A stretch of 63,300 nt of DNA from Thermovorax subterraneus (GTDB lineage: Bacteria; Bacillota; Thermosediminibacteria; Thermosediminibacterales; Thermosediminibacteraceae): NCBI GenBank assembly GCA_021608145.1, contig JAKIHM010000013.1, forward strand, positions 1 through 63,300, given 5' to 3'. The notes under the pieces were generated by a model. That model did no database searches. It was given only the letters and a program-made list of their open reading frames with translations, and had not been told where the DNA came from. Position numbers and translations under genes: made by a program. Below are positions 16,818-25,018 of this stretch, piece by piece (position 1 is the first letter of the stretch; every line of letters begins with the position of its first letter).

Positions 16818-17015
16818 TTACTTATATGGTATCAGCTGTAAAATTCGCTTGTAATCCGCCTTGCTCACGAAGGCCGGCTTTCTCAAGCGCCTTTTCCTCT
16901 TTTGAGATTTGTGAGAAAGAAGATGGCTTTTAAACGCTTTTGCCCTCTTTATTTTTCCCCTTTTCGTCAGATTGAATCTTTTAGCAGCACCTCTGTGAGT
17001 CTTCATTTTAGGCAT
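16818..17015 (-). CDS. rpmI: Ribosomal protein L35
   Basis: A 65-residue, highly basic L35 starting [14 protein letters not shown] and containing the family block [18 protein letters not shown]. It is a structural component of the 50S subunit. An extra ATG lies directly in front (17018). AAGGAG is six bases from that first ATG and nine from the second; the family's usual N-terminus favours the second. The gene begins within seven bases of the infC stop codon. Confidence 0.97.
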   Translation of the reverse strand: MPKMKTHRGAAKRFNLTKRGKIKRAKAFKSHLLSHKSQKRKRRLRKPAFVSKADYKRILQLIPYK

Positions 17016-17021
17016 CATAGT

Positions 17022-17552
17022 TCACTCCTTAGTTGTATTTTGTTTTGGCGAAAGTATCATCACCATATTCCTTCCCTCTATCACTGGGGGTTTTTCTATT
17101 ACCGCCTTTTCTTTTACACTTTCCGCTAATCTTTTCAATACATCCTCCCCCAGTTGGGTATGGGTTATCTCCCTTCCCCTAAACCTCACAGTAACTTTTA
17201 CCTTATTGCCGTCGTCCAAAAATCTAAGAGCACTTTTAACCCTTACTTGAAAATCGTGCTCCTCTATGTTCGGGCTCATCCTTATTTCTTTCACACTTAT
17301 TACTTTTTGATTTTTACGGGCCTCTTTTTCCCTTTTACTTTGCTCGTATTTGTACTTTCCATAGTCCATTATTTTGCACACCGGCGGTTTTGCTTGAGGA
17401 GCAACCTTGACTAAGTCTAATTGCCTTTCTTGCGCGAGCTTTAGAGCTTCTTTTAACGGCATTATCCCCAGTTGTCTTCCGTCAACATCTATTACTCTAA
17501 CCTCTCGCGCTTTAATCTCATAATTTACTTCCAGTTCTTTTTCTTTTGTAAT
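17022..17552 (-). CDS. infC: Translation initiation factor IF-3 (ATT start)
   Basis: IF-3 binds the 30S subunit, prevents premature subunit joining and rejects wrong start codons. The N-terminal domain (NYEIKAREVRVID) and C-terminal domain (KEIRMSPNIEEHDFQVR) are complete, giving 176 residues. The only start with a properly placed ribosome binding site (GGAGG, eight bases) is ATT at 17552, encoding Met-TKEKELEV. The nearby GTG overlaps that site. AUU starts are a known feature of infC, through which IF-3 limits its own synthesis. An attenuator-like leader precedes it. Confidence 0.95.
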   Translation of the reverse strand: MTKEKELEVNYEIKAREVRVIDVDGRQLGIMPLKEALKLAQERQLDLVKVAPQAKPPVCKIMDYGKYKYEQSKREKEARKNQKVISVKEIRMSPNIEEHDFQVRVKSALRFLDDGNKVKVTVRFRGREITHTQLGEDVLKRLAESVKEKAVIEKPPVIEGRNMVMILSPKQNTTKE

Positions 17553-17702
17553 ACCGTTCACCTCCAAAAAAATTAAATAAAATAAAGGGCAGGAAGAATC
17601 CACCTGCCCCCTTTTTCTTGTCGGACCTTATAGGCTTTCGCCATAAGGTGAGAAGATGAATTCTTCTACTTTTTTAGCTAAAATATTTTGTTTTTGATTA
17701 CC
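17553..17702 (-). promoter_or_regulatory. infC-rpmI-rplT leader (L20-type attenuator candidate)
   Basis: The leader, about 150 bases long, has three hairpins on the minus strand: a small stem at 17650-17666, a strong ten-pair stem (arms 17640-17649 and 17625-17635) with a tight loop, and a terminator stem (arms 17603-17609 and 17587-17593) followed by a U-rich tail. In Bacillus the equivalent leader is bound by L20, which triggers termination. Position and layout agree, but the L20-binding fold was not tested. Confidence 0.65.
17580..17609 (-). terminator. Leader terminator ahead of infC
   Basis: GGGCAGG and CCTGCCC (17603-17609 and 17587-17593) pair across a nine-base loop and are followed on the minus strand by TTTATTTTATTT. 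It precedes the infC ribosome binding site, so read-through must be regulated. Confidence 0.75.
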
Positions 17703-17708
17703 TAGACT

Positions 17709-17738
17709 AATATATCATACGGCGTTTTATGATGTCAA
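17709..17738 (-). promoter_or_regulatory. infC operon promoter
   Basis: TTGACA (17733-17738), an 18-base spacer and TATATT (17709-17714) with an upstream TG, on the minus strand. It sits between the thrS stop codon and the infC leader. Confidence 0.8.
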
Positions 17739-17752
17739 TCACTTTATCCGCT

Positions 17753-19666
17753 TTAATCTTTGTTTTTTATCCTTTCTTTTATCTCTTGCACAAACTCCTC
17801 TAAACTTTTCGTTCCCACGTCGCCTTTTCCCCTTATTCTTACCGACACGGAACCTTCAGCCTCTTCTTTTTCCCCTACGATAAGCATATATGGGATTTTT
17901 TGCATTTGTGCTTCCCTAATTTTATAACCTACTTTTTCGTTTCTTTCATCTAATTCTACTCTAATATCGTGAGCTTCTAGCTTTCTTTTTACCTGCCTTC
18001 CGTACTCCAAAAATTTTTGACTTACAGGTATTACCTTTACTTGCACCGGGGCCAGCCAAACCGGAAATGCTCCTGCATAGTGTTCTATAAGGATCCCTAT
18101 AAAACGTTCAAGACTCCCAAATATGGTCCTGTGAATCATTACAGGACGGTGCCTTTCTCCATCCGGACCGATGTACGTGAGGTCGAACCTTTCCGGCATC
18201 ATGAAATCCAACTGAATTGTACCGCACTGCCAGGTTCGACCTATGCTGTCTTTCAGATGAAAATCTATCTTCGGACCATAGAAGGCTCCATCGCCTTCAT
18301 TTACTTTGTAAGCGAACCCTTTTTTCTCCAAGGCATTTTGCAAAGCCGATGTGGCTTTTTCCCAAAGTTCATCAGGTCCCATAGAATTTTCAGGCCGGGT
18401 TGACAGCTCCACGTGGTAATCAAAGCCAAAAATCTTGTAAATGTAATCTGCCAGTTCAATTACGTCCAGAATTTCCTCCTCAATCTGCGATGGCATGACG
18501 TAAATATGGGCATCGTCTTGAGTAAAGCTTCTCACCCTCATCAGGCCATGTAGAACCCCCGAAAGCTCATGTCTGTGGACGAGTCCTAATTCAGCCAATT
18601 TCAATGGAAACTCTCTATAACTATGGACTTGGCTTTTATATATCAATATTCCACCAGGGCAATTCATAGGTTTTATAGCGTACCCTTCTCCGTCTATCTG
18701 AGTAAAATACATGTTTGCTTTATAGTGATCCCAATGACCCGATCGTTTCCACAGTTCTTCGTTTAATATGATGGGAGTTTTTATCTCCTGATATCCTCTT
18801 TTCTGGTGTTCTTTTCTCCAAAAATCCACTAATGTATTCCAGAGTATCATTCCTTTTGGATGGAAAAACGGGAAACCTGGACCTTCCTCGTGCATGCTAA
18901 AAAGATCGAGTTCCCTCCCCAGTTTTCTATGGTCCCTCTTTTTAGCCTCCTCCAGATTCTTTAAGTATTCTTCCAGCATCGATTTTTTCGGAAAAGATGT
19001 ACCGTAAATCCTCTGCAGCATCTTATTGCGTGAATCGCCCTTCCAGTAAGCACCCGCAAGGGTCGTCAGCTTAAAGGCCTTTATCCTGCCTGTAGAGGGT
19101 ATGTGGGGGCCTGCACATAAATCAAGAAATTCGCCGTTTTTATAAAAACTTATCTTGGCATCTTCCGGCAGGTTTTGAACTAGTTCCACTTTGTAATGTT
19201 CTCCCATTTCCTTTAACCTCTTTATCGCCTCTTCCCTTGTCACTTCCATGCGTATGAACGGCTGATCTTCAGCTACAATTTTTTCCATTTCCTTCTCAAT
19301 CTTTTCGAGGTCTTCAGGAGTAAAGCTCTCCTCCCTGTCAAAGTCGTAGTAAAAACCTTCTTCTATGGCAGGCCCAATGCCCAATTTAACATTAGGAAAA
19401 AGCCTTTTTACAGCCTGAGCCATTACGTGAGAAGTGCTATGTCTGAACGCATTCCTTCCTTCCTCGTCCTCAAATGTCAGAATTTCCACTTTAGAATCCT
19501 TATCCACTCTATAACTCAAATCCACAAGTTCCCCATTGACTTTAGCTATCAAAGCTTCATTCGCCAATTTAGGACTTATGTCCTTCGCTATGTCCATAAC
19601 GGTAACGCCTTTGGGATAAATTCTTTCCTCATCTCCCTTTAAGAATATCTTTACCTGTTCTTGCAT
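17753..19666 (-). CDS. thrS: Threonyl-tRNA synthetase
   Basis: A 637-residue class II synthetase. The order is an N-terminal TGS domain (about 1-60), the second additional editing domain with its HSTSHVMAQA and CAGPHIPSTG blocks (about 70-220), the catalytic core with PMNCPGG, RHELSG and HRTIFGSLERFIG, and a C-terminal anticodon-binding domain (about 535-637). Zinc ligands (the Cys of NCPGG and two His) look present. The ATG at 19666 has GGTGG six bases before it; an ATG five codons earlier overlaps that site. Expression is controlled by a T-box leader responding to uncharged tRNA-Thr. Confidence 0.98.
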   Translation of the reverse strand: MQEQVKIFLKGDEERIYPKGVTVMDIAKDISPKLANEALIAKVNGELVDLSYRVDKDSKVEILTFEDEEGRNAFRHSTSHVMAQAVKRLFPNVKLGIGPAIEEGFYYDFDREESFTPEDLEKIEKEMEKIVAEDQPFIRMEVTREEAIKRLKEMGEHYKVELVQNLPEDAKISFYKNGEFLDLCAGPHIPSTGRIKAFKLTTLAGAYWKGDSRNKMLQRIYGTSFPKKSMLEEYLKNLEEAKKRDHRKLGRELDLFSMHEEGPGFPFFHPKGMILWNTLVDFWRKEHQKRGYQEIKTPIILNEELWKRSGHWDHYKANMYFTQIDGEGYAIKPMNCPGGILIYKSQVHSYREFPLKLAELGLVHRHELSGVLHGLMRVRSFTQDDAHIYVMPSQIEEEILDVIELADYIYKIFGFDYHVELSTRPENSMGPDELWEKATSALQNALEKKGFAYKVNEGDGAFYGPKIDFHLKDSIGRTWQCGTIQLDFMMPERFDLTYIGPDGERHRPVMIHRTIFGSLERFIGILIEHYAGAFPVWLAPVQVKVIPVSQKFLEYGRQVKRKLEAHDIRVELDERNEKVGYKIREAQMQKIPYMLIVGEKEEAEGSVSVRIRGKGDVGTKSLEEFVQEIKERIKNKD

Positions 19667-19682
19667 TGCCAACCACCTCATT

Positions 19683-19912
19683 TCATGTCGTTTTTCCTAA
19701 TAAATTGAAAAACCTCCCATCCCGCAAGGGACGGGAGGTTGCTCCCGTGGTTCCACCCTTATTCTTAGACTCTTAAGGCTTTAAAGGCACCACCTGAGGA
19801 CTCCGAGGCGGTTTTCGGCTTACTATTCTCAGGACCTTTCCAGCTCCCGGCCCCTCTCTGGGAGAAATCGTAAGCCTACTCTTCTCTTCATAGCCCTTGA
19901 TATTATTTAGTT
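19683..19912 (-). promoter_or_regulatory. T-box riboswitch controlling thrS
   Basis: A classical T-box leader of about 230 bases. The T-box core AAGGGTGGAACCACGGGAG is at 19742-19760. Its TGGA would pair with a tRNA acceptor end UCCA. Stem I is visible as GGCTTAC pairing with GTAAGCC, with an AGTA motif on its 5' side and an AGAGAGGGG block in the distal part. After the second arm, GAAAACC offers ACC, a Thr codon, as the specifier (19810-19812), which agrees with the downstream gene. The terminator that competes with the antiterminator is at 19711-19740. Confidence 0.93.
19705..19740 (-). terminator. T-box terminator hairpin of thrS
   Basis: A 13-pair stem with one G-U pair (arms 19728-19740 and 19711-19723) and a four-base loop, followed by a short T-run. 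It is mutually exclusive with the antiterminator formed by the T-box core. Confidence 0.92.
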
Positions 19913-19919
19913 TTAGTTA

Positions 19920-19948
19920 ATTATATTCCCCTTAAATCATAATGTCAA
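19920..19948 (-). promoter_or_regulatory. thrS promoter
   Basis: A perfect consensus on the minus strand: TTGACA (19943-19948), 17 bases, TATAAT (19920-19925). The predicted start near 19912 sets the 5' end of the T-box leader. Confidence 0.92.
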
Positions 19949-19973
19949 GTTTTACAAGGCAATTTTCAATGTA

Positions 19974-20582
19974 TTATTTGGTGAAATGTAAAAAGATAGC
20001 TTGTACGAAGCCTATAAAAAATCCTATGACTCCGCCAAGCAACTCTATTTGTCTTAACTCTTTCTTCGAGAGCTTTACTATAAGTTCTTCAAGCTGATTT
20101 AAGTCGAGAGAGTTCAATTTCTCTTCAACCATTGAGCCTAATTTGAATTTTTCTTTTACCTTTGCTGTCAAGTCTTTTTTTAATTCCTCATAAACCATTT
20201 CGCCATTTCTGTCCACTGCATCTAGTAAAAAATTTGCTATTGCCGTCTTAAACGTGGTAGGCAAATAAAGCAGCTTTTCATTGATTTTCTGCTCTAATAT
20301 ATCTTTAATCCGCGACAGTATTTGAAACTTCATTTCTTCCGCCGTCAACCGGTTTATTATATCATCTGAAGAGATAATTTCCCTTTCTAAAACTTCACCT
20401 ACATTTTTTGCCAATTCCTTTCTCCTTTTTGGTATAAGTCCTTGAAATTCCATCCCCAAAATTTTCACTGGCTTCAAAGGGCGGAATATCAACCTTATTG
20501 CTAAAACGTTAGTCTGCCAGCCTATGAAAGCCCCTACTAAAGGCGTAAAAACCAATTGTAAAATTGGTAAAATTTCTTTCAT
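19974..20582 (-). CDS. DUF445 family membrane protein
   Basis: A 202-residue DUF445-type protein. It has an N-terminal membrane segment (about 5-28, containing GAFIGWQTNVLAIRLIFRP), the conserved LIPKRRKELAKNVGEVLE block, a long helical middle, and a C-terminal membrane segment (LLGGVIGFFIGFVQAIFL). Family members are about this size or larger, and their function is unknown. The start ATG has GTGAGG eight bases upstream. It stands alone between the thrS leader and the tRNA cluster terminator. Confidence 0.85.
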   Translation of the reverse strand: MKEILPILQLVFTPLVGAFIGWQTNVLAIRLIFRPLKPVKILGMEFQGLIPKRRKELAKNVGEVLEREIISSDDIINRLTAEEMKFQILSRIKDILEQKINEKLLYLPTTFKTAIANFLLDAVDRNGEMVYEELKKDLTAKVKEKFKLGSMVEEKLNSLDLNQLEELIVKLSKKELRQIELLGGVIGFFIGFVQAIFLHFTK

Positions 20583-20636
20583 TGTCAAAACCTCACATTA
20601 TCTTATAATGACTTCCCTTAAAAGCAACAAATCAGC

Positions 20637-20663
20637 TATAAAAAAAGCCCTTAATAGGGCTTT
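20637..20663 (-). terminator. Terminator of the tRNA cluster
   Basis: AAAGCCCT and AGGGCTTT (20644-20651 and 20656-20663) form an eight-pair stem with a four-base loop. On the minus strand it is followed by more T, just downstream of the last tRNA. It separates the tRNA transcript from the DUF445 gene. Confidence 0.85.
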
Positions 20664-20690
20664 CTCTCACTCTACAACTTGGCATAAAAA

Positions 20691-20765
20691 TGGTGGGCGC
20701 TGTAAGGATCGAACTTACGACCTCTTCCGCGTCAAGGAAGCGCTCTCCCACTGAGCTAAGCGCCC
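20691..20765 (-). tRNA. tRNA-Val (GAC anticodon)
   Basis: A full cloverleaf with acceptor GGGCGCT pairing AGCGCCC, TTCGATC in the T-loop and an anticodon loop TTGACGC giving GAC. CCA is encoded. It is the last tRNA in the cluster and the second valine tRNA. Confidence 0.95.
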
Positions 20766-20773
20766 ACTTTATG

Positions 20774-20862
20774 TGGTGCCGGGAACCGGAATCGAACCGG
20801 TATGGGTATTGCTACCCCCAGGATTTTAAGTCCTGTGCGTCTGCCAGTTCCGCCACCCCGGC
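20774..20862 (-). tRNA. tRNA-Leu (TAA anticodon)
   Basis: A type II tRNA with a long variable arm (GGGGGTAGCAATACCC). Acceptor GCCGGGG, anticodon loop CTTAAAA giving TAA, T-loop TTCGATT. CCA is encoded. Confidence 0.96.
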
Positions 20863-20877
20863 CTATTTTCTTTTTTT

Positions 20878-20951
<74 letters not shown>

Positions 20952-20965
20952 ATTTAAATAAAAAA

Positions 20966-21040
20966 TGGAGCGGAAGACGGGACTTGAACCCGCGACCCTC
21001 GCCTTGGCAAGGCGATGCTCTACCTCTGAGCCACTTCCGC
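20966..21040 (-). tRNA. tRNA-Gly (GCC anticodon)
   Basis: Acceptor GCGGAAG pairs with CTTCCGC. Anticodon stem TCGCC and loop TTGCCAA give GCC. T-loop TTCAAGT. CCA is encoded. Confidence 0.96.
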
Positions 21041-21046
21041 ACAAAC

Positions 21047-21122
<76 letters not shown>

Positions 21123-21132
21123 AAGATTGATA

Positions 21133-21210
21133 TGGCGACCCAGAAGGGACTCGAACCCTCGACCTCCAGCGTGACAGGCTGGCGTTCTAAACCAACTGAA
21201 CTACTGGGCC
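21133..21210 (-). tRNA. tRNA-Asp (GTC anticodon)
   Basis: Acceptor GGCCCAG pairs with CTGGGTC, including one G-U pair, with G as discriminator. Anticodon loop CTGTCAC gives GTC. The D-loop is slightly enlarged. CCA is encoded. Confidence 0.95.
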
Positions 21211-21222
21211 GCATACCATTTT

Positions 21223-21298
21223 TGGTGGGCGAAACAGGGCTCGAACCTGTGACCCCGTGCTTGTAAGGCACGTGCTCTCCCACCTGAGCTATCCGCCC
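21223..21298 (-). tRNA. tRNA-Val (TAC anticodon)
   Basis: Acceptor GGGCGGA pairs with TTCGCCC, including one G-U pair. Anticodon loop CTTACAA gives TAC. CCA is encoded. It is the first tRNA of the cluster, closest to the promoter. Confidence 0.96.
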
Positions 21299-21312
21299 TC
21301 GCGACAATTTTA

Positions 21313-21341
21313 AGTATACCCGATAATTAATTCGCTGTCAA
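21313..21341 (-). promoter_or_regulatory. tRNA cluster promoter
   Basis: TTGACA (21336-21341), a 17-base spacer and TATACT (21313-21318) on the minus strand, placed a few bases before the first tRNA. It should drive all seven tRNAs as one precursor. Confidence 0.88.
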
Positions 21342-21427
21342 AAACAATGAAATTTCTTTATAACCATTTATTTGGTTTATCCATAAATTATCGCGTTCTT
21401 TCATTGAATATCTAGTCAATATATCTG

Positions 21428-21637
21428 TCAACTTCCTTTTTTATGCCCATCTTCTCTAGCCTTTTGCATTAATTTCTTTACCATATGTCCCCCTATTTTT
21501 CCCGTTTCTCTGGCAGTTAAGTTTTCCCAGCCTCTTTTTTTAATGTAATCCTCCAGATTTAGTTCTCTCGCAACTTCAGCTTTTAATTTTTCAAGTTCTT
21601 TTTCTGATTTTGCTGCGGTCTTTTTATTTTTAGACAT
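21428..21637 (-). CDS. Small acid-soluble spore protein, alpha/beta type
   Basis: A 69-residue protein with the alpha/beta SASP signature WENLTARETGKIGGHMVKKL. These proteins coat DNA in the dormant spore and protect it from UV and heat; the GPR protease degrades them on germination. The lysine-rich N-terminus and the AEVARELN segment fit the region that holds the GPR cleavage site, though the site itself is not the textbook TEFA. An AGAGGGAG site precedes the ATG. I found no clear sigma-G promoter. It shows the host forms, or descends from formers of, endospores. Confidence 0.88.
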   Translation of the reverse strand: MSKNKKTAAKSEKELEKLKAEVARELNLEDYIKKRGWENLTARETGKIGGHMVKKLMQKAREDGHKKGS

Positions 21638-21703
21638 AGTTTCTCCCTCTTCTTTCCTTTCGTTTTTTTATAAGTTTGCGCTAACGTTTTTATTTTTATG
21701 TAT

Positions 21704-22789
21704 TTATTTCACACTCTCTTTCAAGATATCCTCGAGGGACTTTAGTAAAAATTCATTCTGTTCAGGTGTGCCAACGCTAAAACGCAACATATTTTCCACT
21801 TCTTTCCCTTCCGGCTTTCTTACAAGAATACCTTTTTCCAAGAGCTTTTGGTATACAAGGTCTCTTGGAACTTTGAATTTGCACAAGAGGAAGTTGGTAC
21901 TGCTGGGGTATACCGTTATTCCAGGCAGTTCTTTTAATTTGTTTTTTAATTCTTCCCTTGCATTTATTATTTTCTCTTTTACCTCTTTTACCCAATCCAT
22001 ATGCTTTAAAACTTCAACCGCCGCTATCTGGGAAAAGAGATTTACGTTGTAAGGCGGCTTCACTTTATATAATTCTTCGATTATATTTTCATCCGCCACC
22101 GCATAGCCGATTCGAAGCCCTGCTAGTGAAAACACTTTAGAAAAGGTTCTAATTATGACCAAATTAGGAAACTGAGAAATCATCTTTATAAACGTCTTTC
22201 CACCAAATTCAAAATAAGCTTCATCTATCGCTATTATCCCGTTAAAATCTTCCATTAATTCAAGTATATCACGGTCCCCGAAATAATCACCTGTAGGATT
22301 ATTTGGGTTACAAATAAACATCACCTGAGGTACATCTTTTTTGAAATGACTTTTTATTTTTGGTACATCCAGCTTCCAACTGCAATGTACGGAATCTTCT
22401 TCTAGTAACAAAGGAACGCGAATTACTTTGGCACCAGAAATGACCGAAAAAATTTCATAACTTGGAAAGGAAGGAACGGGTATTATTACCTCCCTGCCTG
22501 GGCCTGCAAAGGCCAGAACAATGTCGTATATAATCTCGTCCCCTCCACTGCCTACAAATATCTTTTCCGGCCCTATCCCAAGGTACCCCGAGAGAGCTTC
22601 TCTAAGTTCATCACAGCTCGGGTCGTAATAATAATTAAAGTTTTCTTCCCTAACTCGCTCGAAAATAGACTCCTTCAAAGATTGAGGCAGATCGTATGGA
22701 CTCTCGTTTGCATGAAGCCTTATCACTTCTTTTACTTTAGCGGGTTTATATGGAAGAAGGTTTACAAGGTCTTCCCTTTTATATTTCAC
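21704..22789 (-). CDS. hisC: Histidinol-phosphate aminotransferase
   Basis: A 361-residue fold-type I PLP aminotransferase that converts imidazole acetol phosphate and glutamate to histidinol phosphate in histidine synthesis. It shows the N-terminal HANESPYDLP, CNPNNPTG, the IDEAYFEF aspartate, and the PLP lysine in TFSKVFSLAGLRIGY. The C-terminal arginine motif LRFSVGTPEQNE is present. No other his gene is nearby, so it may also act on aromatic amino acids, as some HisC do. GTG at 22789 has GGGGGT seven bases upstream; an ATG five codons earlier has no ribosome binding site. Confidence 0.92.
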   Translation of the reverse strand: MKYKREDLVNLLPYKPAKVKEVIRLHANESPYDLPQSLKESIFERVREENFNYYYDPSCDELREALSGYLGIGPEKIFVGSGGDEIIYDIVLAFAGPGREVIIPVPSFPSYEIFSVISGAKVIRVPLLLEEDSVHCSWKLDVPKIKSHFKKDVPQVMFICNPNNPTGDYFGDRDILELMEDFNGIIAIDEAYFEFGGKTFIKMISQFPNLVIIRTFSKVFSLAGLRIGYAVADENIIEELYKVKPPYNVNLFSQIAAVEVLKHMDWVKEVKEKIINAREELKNKLKELPGITVYPSSTNFLLCKFKVPRDLVYQKLLEKGILVRKPEGKEVENMLRFSVGTPEQNEFLLKSLEDILKESVK

Positions 22790-22825
22790 GTTATATACCC
22801 CCATTCATGCTTTAAATTATTAAAA

Positions 22826-22855
22826 ACTATAACACGAATTACGGAAAAAAGTCAA
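22826..22855 (-). promoter_or_regulatory. hisC promoter
   Basis: TTGACT (22850-22855), an 18-base spacer and TGTTATAGT with the hexamer at 22826-22831 on the minus strand. It is divergent from the nfu promoter. Confidence 0.7.
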
Positions 22856-22873
22856 CGAAAGGAAGTAAAATAA

Positions 22874-22902
22874 TTGATAGCAATAGAGAGTTTTGATATA
22901 AT
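22874..22902 (+). promoter_or_regulatory. nfu promoter
   Basis: TTGATA (22874-22879), 17 bases, TATAAT (22897-22902) with TG one base upstream. Its position rules out any nfu start codon at or before 22902 and supports TTG at 22947. Confidence 0.82.
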
Positions 22903-22946
22903 TGAGTTTACCAAAAAACATTTTCCACGAAAGGAAGTGCTTTATC

Positions 22947-23171
22947 TTGAAGGAAAAAATTGAAGAAGTTCTAAATAAGATACGCCCCTCCCTGCAGGCA
23001 GACGGAGGCGATGTGGAATTAGTTGAAGTAGACGAAGAAAATGGCATTGTTAAAGTTAGGTTAACAGGAAGCTGCTTTGGCTGTCCATTTTCAACCATGA
23101 CCCTTAAAAACGGTATTGAACAGGTTTTAAAAGAGGAAGTGCCCGGAGTAAAAGAGGTACAAGCAGTTTAA
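22947..23171 (+). CDS. Nfu-type iron-sulfur scaffold protein
   Basis: A 74-residue stand-alone NifU C-terminal domain. It begins [25 protein letters not shown] and has the cluster-binding CxxC as CFGC (C43, C46). Such proteins bind a cluster between two subunits and hand it to target apoproteins. The start is TTG, with AAAGGAAG nine bases upstream. It is monocistronic, with its own promoter and terminator, just ahead of the isc genes, which suggests a shared role in cluster delivery. Confidence 0.92.
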   Translation: MKEKIEEVLNKIRPSLQADGGDVELVEVDEENGIVKVRLTGSCFGCPFSTMTLKNGIEQVLKEEVPGVKEVQAV

Positions 23172-23190
23172 AAAATAATTCATAATACCG

Positions 23191-23233
23191 CACCGCTTTT
23201 TAAGTTTGAACTTAAAAAGCGGTGTTTTATTTT
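23191..23233 (+). terminator. nfu terminator
   Basis: A 14-pair perfect stem (23191-23204 with 23211-23224) and a six-base loop, followed by TTTTATTTTT. It separates nfu from the iscR promoter. Confidence 0.92.
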
Positions 23234-23241
23234 TAATTAGC

Positions 23242-23270
23242 TTGACATTCTAGTTAATATGGAGTATATT
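23242..23270 (+). promoter_or_regulatory. iscR operon promoter
   Basis: TTGACA (23242-23247), 17 bases, TATATT (23265-23270). A longer reading frame beginning at 23259 would start inside this promoter, so the iscR start must lie downstream. Autoregulation by IscR at this promoter is likely but no operator could be assigned. Confidence 0.82.
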
Positions 23271-23318
23271 ATTTACAGAAAACCAACTAAAACGATAGGA
23301 ATTAAGGGGCGAATCAAA

Positions 23319-23771
23319 TTGAAACTCACGACTAAAGGCCGTTATGGTCTTACTGCCATGTTTGATTTAGCCGTCAATTACGGGAAAGGGCCTATTCCTT
23401 TGAAAAGCATCGCCGACAGGCAGAATATTTCAGAACATTATTTAGAGCAGCTCATAATGATTTTGAGAAAGGCGGGACTGGTAAAAAGCATCCGCGGCGC
23501 TCAAGGCGGCTATATGCTGGCCAAAAAACCTTCAGAAATAACGGTAGGCGATGTTTTAAGGGCCCTTGAAGGGCCGATTGGGCTTGTTGATTGCGTTCTG
23601 GAACAGGACCCGGTAGAATGTGACAAAGCAGAAACCTGCATAATGCGGCTAGTGTGGGAAAAAATAAGGGACAGCATAATTCAGGCGGTTGATTCGATAA
23701 CGCTTCAGGACATGTGCGACGAAGCCGAAAAACGCAAGACCTCATCGGAAAGCTATATGTATTATATTTAG
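23319..23771 (+). CDS. iscR: Rrf2-family regulator IscR
   Basis: A 150-residue Rrf2-family repressor starting [11 protein letters not shown], with a winged helix-turn-helix (about 25-60) and three cysteines, C92, C101 and C107. The C-x8-C-x5-C spacing differs from the x5/x5 spacing of E. coli IscR but is of the sort seen in Firmicute homologues. It probably senses iron-sulfur status through a [2Fe-2S] cluster and controls the downstream iscS-iscU-mnmA genes. The start is TTG with AAGGGG nine bases upstream. A 47-base gap leads to iscS. Confidence 0.9.
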   Translation: MKLTTKGRYGLTAMFDLAVNYGKGPIPLKSIADRQNISEHYLEQLIMILRKAGLVKSIRGAQGGYMLAKKPSEITVGDVLRALEGPIGLVDCVLEQDPVECDKAETCIMRLVWEKIRDSIIQAVDSITLQDMCDEAEKRKTSSESYMYYI

Positions 23772-23818
23772 TTTACAAGAATAAAATTTCATTTTATCAA
23801 AAAAAGGAGATGAACTTT

Positions 23819-25018
23819 ATGAAAAGAGTTTATATGGACCATGCCGGTACTACTCCGGTAAGGCTAGAAGTGTTAGAAGCAATGCTACCTTATTTTACGG
23901 AAAGATTCGGTAATGCCTCGAGCATATATTCTTACGGCCGCGAAGCAAAGTCAGCCATAGAAGAGGCCCGCGAAAAAGTAGCCCATCTAATAGGAGCCGA
24001 CCCGCGGGAGGTATTTTTCACCGCAGGAGGCACCGAATCGGACAACTGGGCAATAAGGGGCATCGCCCATGCAAATAAGGAAAATGGAAAACACATCATC
24101 ACAAGCTCCATAGAGCACCATGCAGTACTTCACACTTGCGAGGATTTGGAAAAAGAAGGATTCAAGGTGACATATCTCCCCGTAGACAAATACGGTCTGG
24201 TAAAAGTCGAAGACGTACTAAACGCTATCACCGACGAAACAATTCTAGTCACCATAATGCACGCCAACAACGAAATAGGGACTATAGAGCCTATTGCAGA
24301 GATTGGGAAAGCACTTAAAAAGCTCGACAGAAAAATATACTTTCACACCGATGCCGTGCAGACCGTGGGGAAAATCCCGGTCAACGTCGATGAACTAGGG
24401 GTAGATCTTTTAAGTATTTCAGCTCATAAAATTTACGGACCCAAAGGTGTGGGCGCTTTATACATCAGAAAAGGCACCAAAATTAAACCTTTCATGACCG
24501 GAGGCGCGCAGGAAAATAAAAGACGCGCGGGAACGGAAAACGTCCCCGGTATCGTCGGATTTGGAAAGGCCGCAGAACTGGCTGAAAAAGAACTCAAGGA
24601 GCAATACGAAAGGTTAACCTTTCTCAGAGATAAATTGATTAAAGGTATTACGGAAAGAATACCGCACGTAATTTTAAACGGTCATCCCACTCAGAGGCTG
24701 CCTCACAATGTAAACGTATGTTTCAAATATATAGAAGGTGAGTCCCTGCTCCTTAATCTGGATATGAAGGGTATTTGTGCGTCTAGCGGCTCTGCATGCA
24801 CTTCAGGCTCTCTAGAGCCATCACACGTGCTCTTATCAATAGGTCTACCTCACGAGGTCGCCCATGGTTCTTTAAGACTCACTTTGGGAAGGGATAATAC
24901 GGAAGAAGACGTAGACTACGTACTTGAAGTTCTTCCGGGAATTGTGGAAAAGCTCCGCAACATGTCTCCGCTTTTCCCGTCAAAAGGAGGTAACTTAAAA
25001 TGTACAGCGAAAAAGTGA
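23819..25018 (+). CDS. iscS: Cysteine desulfurase (IscS/NifS)
   Basis: A 399-residue PLP enzyme that removes sulfur from cysteine and holds it as a persulfide. Key features are MDHAGTTPV at the start, the PLP lysine in [10 protein letters not shown] (K204), the HTDAVQ aspartate and the catalytic cysteine in SSGSACTSG (C327). AAGGAG lies nine bases before the ATG at 23819. The C-terminus overlaps the iscU start by 19 bases, so translation is coupled. It feeds sulfur to the IscU scaffold and, by context, to MnmA for tRNA 2-thiolation. Confidence 0.96.
   Translation: MKRVYMDHAGTTPVRLEVLEAMLPYFTERFGNASSIYSYGREAKSAIEEAREKVAHLIGADPREVFFTAGGTESDNWAIRGIAHANKENGKHIITSSIEHHAVLHTCEDLEKEGFKVTYLPVDKYGLVKVEDVLNAITDETILVTIMHANNEIGTIEPIAEIGKALKKLDRKIYFHTDAVQTVGKIPVNVDELGVDLLSISAHKIYGPKGVGALYIRKGTKIKPFMTGGAQENKRRAGTENVPGIVGFGKAAELAEKELKEQYERLTFLRDKLIKGITERIPHVILNGHPTQRLPHNVNVCFKYIEGESLLLNLDMKGICASSGSACTSGSLEPSHVLLSIGLPHEVAHGSLRLTLGRDNTEEDVDYVLEVLPGIVEKLRNMSPLFPSKGGNLKCTAKK

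Noticed and set aside
21638-21703. A sigma-G promoter for the SASP gene
   Set aside because: No convincing -35 and -10 pair was found in the 66-base gap.
22902-22946. Longer Nfu N-terminus starting at 22,902
   Set aside because: The codon overlaps the -10 hexamer and would not be in the transcript.
23259-23318. Longer IscR N-terminus starting at 23,259
   Set aside because: That start lies inside the -10 region of the promoter; TTG at 23,319 has a good ribosome site and matches the usual IscR N-terminus.
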